A DNA stretch of 37,644 nucleotides, from the NCBI GenBank assembly GCA_964544055.1, contig CAZJAA010000032.1, positions 1 through 37,644 on the forward strand, in the 5' to 3' direction. This document shows, piece by piece, positions 33,241 through 37,644 of this stretch. Both the position numbers and the translations under genes were made by a program. How positions within the stretch are numbered: position 1 is the first letter of the stretch; each line of letters starts with the position of its first letter. The notes beneath the pieces were generated by a model, which was not told where the DNA came from, searched no databases, and saw only the letters and a list, made by a program, of their open reading frames with translations. This DNA is from SIG299 sp964544055. Its GTDB lineage: Bacteria; Bacillota; Clostridia; Lachnospirales; Lachnospiraceae.

Positions 33241-33727
33241 AGAGAGAGAGTATTTACTTGCAATTCTTAAAGATAAAACAAAAACAATTAATGCAGTGAT
33301 GTTCGGCTTTAAGCTGTTCGGTTTGTTTCAGATAGGACTTGCAATTTATGGAATGCTATTCGGAAGCTTGTCAAAGGAAGATTTTCCGGGCATCGTCTTT
33401 TTGTGCGTGATAATCTATCTGGCATACTTTAAGCTTGCCGGATTTCTGGCAAAACAAAACCAGTGGAAATGTTTACTTGAGGCAGTAAATAAGGAAAAAA
33501 CGAGTGTTTGTGAATGTAAGCTGCTGCACACCTATGAAACAACCAGCGGAGATGGAAAAGGAGCCTCTGTTTTTATGGCAGTGCTATCCATGAACGAAAA
33601 AGAAGTGCGGTGCAATGCAGATCGGAAGCTGCAGGAAATAATGCCGGGAACGCAGGTGGCACTGGTTTGTTCCAATACAAGCTTTGAAACAAGTTCTTTT
33701 GTCTATGCTATGGAAATCTTGCAGTAA
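33221..33727 (+). CDS. Small membrane protein with cytoplasmic domain, function unknown
   Basis: A 168-residue protein that I do not recognise. After a charged N-terminus (NHKEREYLLAILKDKTKT) come two hydrophobic helices (about 24-46 and 56-78), then a soluble domain of about 85 residues with beta character (CECKLLHTYETTS, SVFMAVLSMNEKEVRC, QVALVCSNTSFETSSFVYAMEIL). Its ATG lies within the last 20 bp of the preceding gene, and the AAAGGAAG ribosome binding site is inside that gene, so translation is probably coupled. It is the third member of the VWA unit and is 39 bp ahead of hydE. Confidence 0.8.
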   Translation: MRLLNHKEREYLLAILKDKTKTINAVMFGFKLFGLFQIGLAIYGMLFGSLSKEDFPGIVFLCVIIYLAYFKLAGFLAKQNQWKCLLEAVNKEKTSVCECKLLHTYETTSGDGKGASVFMAVLSMNEKEVRCNADRKLQEIMPGTQVALVCSNTSFETSSFVYAMEILQ

Positions 33728-33766
33728 CGATGTTGATACAAAGCACGAAATGGAGAGAAGCTTTTT

Positions 33767-34879
33767 ATGAAGCAGGAGCTGAAGGCACTTATCGATCGTC
33801 TGGCAACAGAGCATATGCTTTCTTTGGACGAATATTACAGGCTGCTGCTTGAGTGCGGTGCAGAGGAAGCAGGGTATCTGGCAGAAAAAGCCAGGGCAGA
33901 AAGAGAAAAATACTACGGAAAAACAGTGTTTATCCGTGGATTGATTGAAATCAGCAATTATTGCAAAAATGACTGCTATTATTGCGGTATCCGACGCAGC
34001 AATAAAAACTGTGAACGGTATCGTTTGTCAGAAGAGGAAATTCTGGAATGCTGCAGGGAGGGCTATGCATCCGGTTTTCGTACCTTTGTGCTACAGGGCG
34101 GTGAGGATGCTTACTTTTCAGACGAGGTGCTGGTTCGCCTGCTGCATAAGATAAAGGCAGCCGAACCGGAGTGTGCGATTACCTTGTCTTTGGGAGAGCG
34201 GAGCCGGGAAAGCTATTTGACGCTGAAAAAAGCCGGGGCAGATCGTTACCTGTTGCGTCACGAAACGGCAGATGAAGCACACTATGCCAAGCTTCATCCA
34301 ACAGGGCTTGTGCTCAGACACCGCATGGAATGTCTGAAATGGTTAAGGGAGTGCGGTTATCAGGTGGGTGCAGGTTTTATGGTCGGCTCACCATACCAGA
34401 CAACCAAAATGTTAGCGCAGGAATTAAAGTTTATAGAAAGCTTCCGGCCGGATATGTGCGGTATCGGTCCTTTTATTCCGCATACGGATACGCCGTTCGG
34501 TAATTTTCCTGCCGGCTCGGTGGAGCAGACCTGTCTGCTGTTAAGCATTATCCGTTTGATTCATCCGAAAGTGCTACTTCCGTCGACTACAGCACTTGGA
34601 ACGCTTTTAGAAAACGGGCGGGAAAAAGGAATTTTAGCCGGAGCAAATGTGGTTATGCCAAATCTTTCTCCGGCTTCGGTCAGAAAAAAATATATGCTGT
34701 ATAATAATAAGCTTTCGGATGGTGCAGAATCCGCACAGGAAAAGAAACTGTTGGAGAAAAGAATGGAAGCGATTGGTTACACGGTGGTTGTGAACAGGGG
34801 TGACCTATGGCAAGGAACGTCCTTTTCCGAAGTGTGCCGGGAACATCCATTAAACAATGAGCAGAAAGTAAAAGTGTGA
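33767..34879 (+). CDS. hydE: [FeFe] hydrogenase H-cluster radical SAM maturase HydE
   Basis: A 370-residue radical SAM enzyme needed to build the 2Fe subcluster of [FeFe] hydrogenase; HydE acts on the Fe(CO)2(CN)Cys product made by HydG. The [4Fe-4S] binding motif CKNDCYYC (C66, C70, C73) follows the strand FIRGLIEISNYC, and the later GAGFMVGSPYQTT, GPFIPHTDTPFG and NVVMPNLSP stretches are characteristic of HydE. The second, non-essential iron-sulfur site cysteines found in some family members near the C-terminus are absent. GGAGAG precedes ATG 33767. It is the first of hydE-hydG-hydF; the hydrogenase gene itself is not in the window. Confidence 0.96.
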   Translation: MKQELKALIDRLATEHMLSLDEYYRLLLECGAEEAGYLAEKARAEREKYYGKTVFIRGLIEISNYCKNDCYYCGIRRSNKNCERYRLSEEEILECCREGYASGFRTFVLQGGEDAYFSDEVLVRLLHKIKAAEPECAITLSLGERSRESYLTLKKAGADRYLLRHETADEAHYAKLHPTGLVLRHRMECLKWLRECGYQVGAGFMVGSPYQTTKMLAQELKFIESFRPDMCGIGPFIPHTDTPFGNFPAGSVEQTCLLLSIIRLIHPKVLLPSTTALGTLLENGREKGILAGANVVMPNLSPASVRKKYMLYNNKLSDGAESAQEKKLLEKRMEAIGYTVVVNRGDLWQGTSFSEVCREHPLNNEQKVKV

Positions 34880-34893
34880 AAGGCGGTTACAGC

Positions 34894-36351
34894 ATGATAC
34901 CATACAATCCGAAATCTCCAAAAGCGGAGGAATTTATCAATGATGAGGAAATCAGGGAAACCCTTGCATATGCAGAGGAAAATAAGCATAACGCAGCACT
35001 GATTGACGAAATTTTGGAAAAGGCACGTCCACGAAAAACAGCGGATGGCTGGAATTGTGCAGGACTCAGTCACCGAGAGGCTTCCGTACTGTTAGCTTGT
35101 GACTTGCCGGAAAAAGTGAAAAAAATTTATGAAATTGCCGGTGAAATCAAGCGGGTGTTTTATGGCAATCGTATTGTAATTTTTGCACCGCTGTATTTGT
35201 CAAACTATTGTGTCAATGGATGTGTTTATTGTCCATATCATATGAAAAACAAGACAATTCCAAGAAAAAAGCTGACGCAGGAGGAAGTTCGTCAGGAGGT
35301 AATTGCCCTGCAGGATATGGGTCATAAGCGGCTTGCAATTGAAGTCGGGGAGGATCCAGCAAATAATCCAATCGAATATATTTTAGAGTGCATTGATACG
35401 ATTTACAGCGTCCATCATAAAAATGGTGATATCCGTCGTGTAAACGTAAATATTGCGGCAACTACGGTGGAAAATTACCGCCGGTTAAAAGAGGCAGGCA
35501 TCGGTACATATATTTTGTTTCAGGAAACCTATCACAAGGAAAGCTACGAAAAGCTGCATCCGACCGGACCAAAAAGCAATTATGCCTATCACACGGAAGC
35601 ACATGACCGTGCCATGGAGGGCGGCATTGATGATGTAGGACTTGGCGTGCTTTTCGGACTGGAGCTTTATAAATATGAGTTTGCAGGATTATTAATGCAT
35701 GCTGAGCATCTGGAGGCTGCATTTGGCGTAGGTCCGCATACCATCAGTGTGCCGCGCTTAAAGCGTGCAGATGACATCAATCCGGACGATTTTGACAATG
35801 GCATTGATGATGAAACGTTTGCAAAAATTACAGCGTGCATCCGGCTGGCAGTGCCCTATACCGGAATCATTATTTCCACGCGCGAAACAGAAGAAGTGCG
35901 CGGAAAGCTGTTGAAGCTTGGGGTATCCCAGGTGAGCGGAGGTTCCCGCACCTCGGTTGGAGGCTATGCCGGATATTCGGAGGAAGAGCGTCCGCATGAC
36001 ACAGAGCAGTTTGATGTTTCGGACCAGCGTTCGTTGGATGAAGTAGTCCGCTGGCTGATGGAAAGCGGGCACATTCCGTCTTTCTGTACCGCCTGTTATC
36101 GTTTGGGGCGTACCGGAGACCGTTTCATGAGTCTTTGCAAGAGCGGGCAAATCGGAAACTGCTGTCATCCAAATGCCCTGATGACGTTGACGGAATATCT
36201 GGTGGATTATGCCGGTGAGGAAACGAAGAAAATCGGTTATGCACTGGTTCAGAAAGAGCTGGAAAACATTCCAAGAGAAACGAACCGTCAGATTGCTGCG
36301 GAACATATAAAAGAGATTAAAAATTCCAACCGGAGAGATTTCCGGTTTTAA
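34894..36351 (+). CDS. hydG: [FeFe] hydrogenase H-cluster radical SAM maturase HydG
   Basis: HydG cleaves tyrosine with SAM to give p-cresol, CO and cyanide and assembles an Fe(CO)2(CN) unit. The radical SAM motif CVNGCVYC is at C106, C110, C113. The C-terminal CX2CX22C motif that holds the second cluster is complete (C398, C401, C424), so the enzyme should be able to make CO. Two starts are possible: GTG 34876, which overlaps the hydE stop by 4 bp but has a weak ribosome binding site, and ATG 34894 with AAAGGCGG 7 nt upstream. I chose ATG (485 residues), and the family-like text begins with YNPKSPKAEEFI just after it. HydG sits between hydE and hydF. Confidence 0.96.
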   Translation: MIPYNPKSPKAEEFINDEEIRETLAYAEENKHNAALIDEILEKARPRKTADGWNCAGLSHREASVLLACDLPEKVKKIYEIAGEIKRVFYGNRIVIFAPLYLSNYCVNGCVYCPYHMKNKTIPRKKLTQEEVRQEVIALQDMGHKRLAIEVGEDPANNPIEYILECIDTIYSVHHKNGDIRRVNVNIAATTVENYRRLKEAGIGTYILFQETYHKESYEKLHPTGPKSNYAYHTEAHDRAMEGGIDDVGLGVLFGLELYKYEFAGLLMHAEHLEAAFGVGPHTISVPRLKRADDINPDDFDNGIDDETFAKITACIRLAVPYTGIIISTRETEEVRGKLLKLGVSQVSGGSRTSVGGYAGYSEEERPHDTEQFDVSDQRSLDEVVRWLMESGHIPSFCTACYRLGRTGDRFMSLCKSGQIGNCCHPNALMTLTEYLVDYAGEETKKIGYALVQKELENIPRETNRQIAAEHIKEIKNSNRRDFRF

Positions 36352-36363
36352 CAGGGGGAAATA

Positions 36364-37611
36364 ATGAGTTTCAATGAAACAGTCTCTGCCGAGCGTGTGT
36401 ATATCAGTTTTTTTGGCAGACGAAACGTAGGAAAATCAAGTCTTGTCAATGCAGTGACCGGGCAAAATTTGTCGGTGGTGTCCGAAATGAAAGGTACGAC
36501 CACCGATCCGGTAAAAAAATCCATGGAGCTTTTGCCAATTGGATCGGTTGTGATTAACGATACTCCGGGCTTTGATGATGAGGGAGAGCTTGGAAACCTT
36601 CGTGTGCAGAAAACAATGGAGGTTCTTGCAAAAACGGATATTGCGGTGCTTGTACTGGATGTCACAGAAAAAATAACGACACAGGAGCAGAAATTTCTGA
36701 CATGGATAAAAGAAAAAAAGCTGCCCTGCGTAGTAGTTTATAATAAAGCAGATTTACTTTTCTCTTTTCCGAAGGAAATAGAGAAAATGGAAGATAAAAA
36801 ATGCTCTCGGATGGATGGTTTTGCAAGCATTCTGGTAAGTGCAGAGAAAAATTTTCACATTCAGGAATTTAAAGAACTGCTTGGTACGTTTGCCGAAAAA
36901 AAAGAAAACAAGAAGCTTGTTACGGATTTGCTGCATTGTGGGGATACGGTAATTTTAGTAACACCAATGGATTCTTCCGCTCCCAAAGGACGCCTGATTT
37001 TACCGCAGCAGCAGATCATTCGGGAACTTTTGGATGCCGGATGTATGGCACTGGTCTGCCAGCCGTCGGAGCTGTCGATTTTGCTTGCGACACTGAAGCA
37101 GCCGCCAAAACTGGTAATTACAGATTCCCAGGTGTTTGGCAGGGTGGCAGAGTTGCTTCCGAAAAATATGCTGCTGACCTCGTTTTCTATTTTGTTTGCC
37201 CGCTATAAAGGGGAATTGGAAGAACAGGTAAAAGCAACTAAGGTATTGTCAAGACTTAAAGAGAGTGATACAATACTGATTTCAGAGGGCTGTACCCATC
37301 ACAGGCAATGCGGAGACATCGGAACAGTAAAACTGCCGAACTGGCTAGAACGCTTTTCCAGTGTCCGGGTAAAATTTGCGTTTACCTCCGGTGGAGAATT
37401 TCCAACGGATTTATCTGCGTACCGTCTGATTATCCATTGCGGTGGCTGTATGTTAAATGTAGCAGAAATGAAGCATCGGCTTTCCTTGGCAAAGGCAGCA
37501 GGGGTGCCAATGACAAATTACGGCATGGCAATTGCCTATGTGAACGGAATTTTAGAAAGAAGTCTTGAACCGTTTTCTTTATTGCCAAATAATAATCTCT
37601 CGGAATCCTGA
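36364..37611 (+). CDS. hydF: [FeFe] hydrogenase H-cluster maturation GTPase HydF
   Basis: A 415-residue GTPase and scaffold that receives the 2Fe unit and hands it to apo-hydrogenase. GTPase motifs: G1 GRRNVGKSS (18-26), G2 around T45-T47, G3 DTPG (66-69) and G4 NKAD (127-130). The C-terminal iron-sulfur motif CxH...HCxxC is intact as EGCTHH and IHCGGC, with 45 residues between the histidines, within the known range. AGGGGG precedes ATG 36364, 12 bp after hydG. The three genes form one operon. Their stop is followed by the start of a hairpin at the window edge. Confidence 0.96.
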   Translation: MSFNETVSAERVYISFFGRRNVGKSSLVNAVTGQNLSVVSEMKGTTTDPVKKSMELLPIGSVVINDTPGFDDEGELGNLRVQKTMEVLAKTDIAVLVLDVTEKITTQEQKFLTWIKEKKLPCVVVYNKADLLFSFPKEIEKMEDKKCSRMDGFASILVSAEKNFHIQEFKELLGTFAEKKENKKLVTDLLHCGDTVILVTPMDSSAPKGRLILPQQQIIRELLDAGCMALVCQPSELSILLATLKQPPKLVITDSQVFGRVAELLPKNMLLTSFSILFARYKGELEEQVKATKVLSRLKESDTILISEGCTHHRQCGDIGTVKLPNWLERFSSVRVKFAFTSGGEFPTDLSAYRLIIHCGGCMLNVAEMKHRLSLAKAAGVPMTNYGMAIAYVNGILERSLEPFSLLPNNNLSES

Positions 37612-37620
37612 GTGATTATG

Positions 37621-37635
37621 GTCAGCAAAGCTGAC
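37621..37635. repeat. Short perfect hairpin after hydF (window edge)
   Basis: GTCAGC (37621-37626), AAA loop, GCTGAC (37630-37635). The window ends 9 bases later, so it may be a terminator or the first arm of a larger structured element. The AAA loop recalls the first arm of the element at 10937, but the stem sequence differs. Confidence 0.45.
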
Positions 37636-37644
37636 AATGAACAT

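Overview
The window looks like a piece of chromosome from a low-GC anaerobic Firmicute, most likely a Lachnospiraceae-type Clostridium. This rests on AT-rich intergenic DNA with sigma-A-like promoters, strong GGAGG-type ribosome binding sites, a Thr/Pro-rich lipoprotein linker typical of gut Clostridia, and a complete [FeFe]-hydrogenase maturation set (HydE, HydG, HydF). The assignment is an inference from gene content; no rRNA, tRNA, CRISPR array, IS element or phage gene was seen.

Layout. 1-4.0 kb: the tail of an unknown gene, then a two-gene unit of a DUF1538 membrane protein and a protein made of two fused PII-like domains, closed by a shared bidirectional terminator against a convergent DUF1846 gene. 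4.2-7.3 kb: a small GlsB/YeaQ-type membrane protein, a membrane-anchored glycerophosphodiester phosphodiesterase, an unknown coiled-coil membrane protein, and a convergent cytoplasmic SGNH hydrolase. 7.6-15.1 kb: the arginine block, with argG on the minus strand, maf between, then argC - GNAT - argJ - argB - argD on the plus strand. argG and argC share an identical 18-bp sequence overlapping the -10 box of each promoter, most simply an ArgR operator. A 127-nt element that folds as a three-armed cloverleaf lies between argC and the GNAT gene.

15.3-17.9 kb: dtd, a very long hairpin terminator, a previously uncalled 36-residue uncharged Cys/Asn/Phe-rich ORF on the minus strand, a cyclophilin, and a MerR-family regulator. 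17.9-24.4 kb: a MerR-type promoter (19-bp spacer) driving a secreted SGNH lipoprotein, an xpt-pbuX purine salvage pair, a chemoreceptor with no extracellular sensor domain, and a MATE transporter that has lost about one third of its length in frame and lies behind a leader with a terminator-like hairpin. 24.6-27.3 kb: alpha/beta hydrolase, DUF402 protein, HAD phosphatase and a GNAT enzyme.

27.3-33.7 kb: three tightly packed genes of unknown function: a 1353-residue membrane-anchored protein with a helical repeat region and an intact von Willebrand A MIDAS, a 602-residue signal-peptide protein with beta-rich ectodomain and C-terminal membrane helices, and a 168-residue membrane protein. This is the best candidate here for an undescribed system. 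It runs straight into hydE-hydG-hydF (33.8-37.6 kb) with only 39 bp between and no visible terminator. Two copies of a short dispersed hairpin-rich repeat (about 7.53 and 19.84 kb) are also present.
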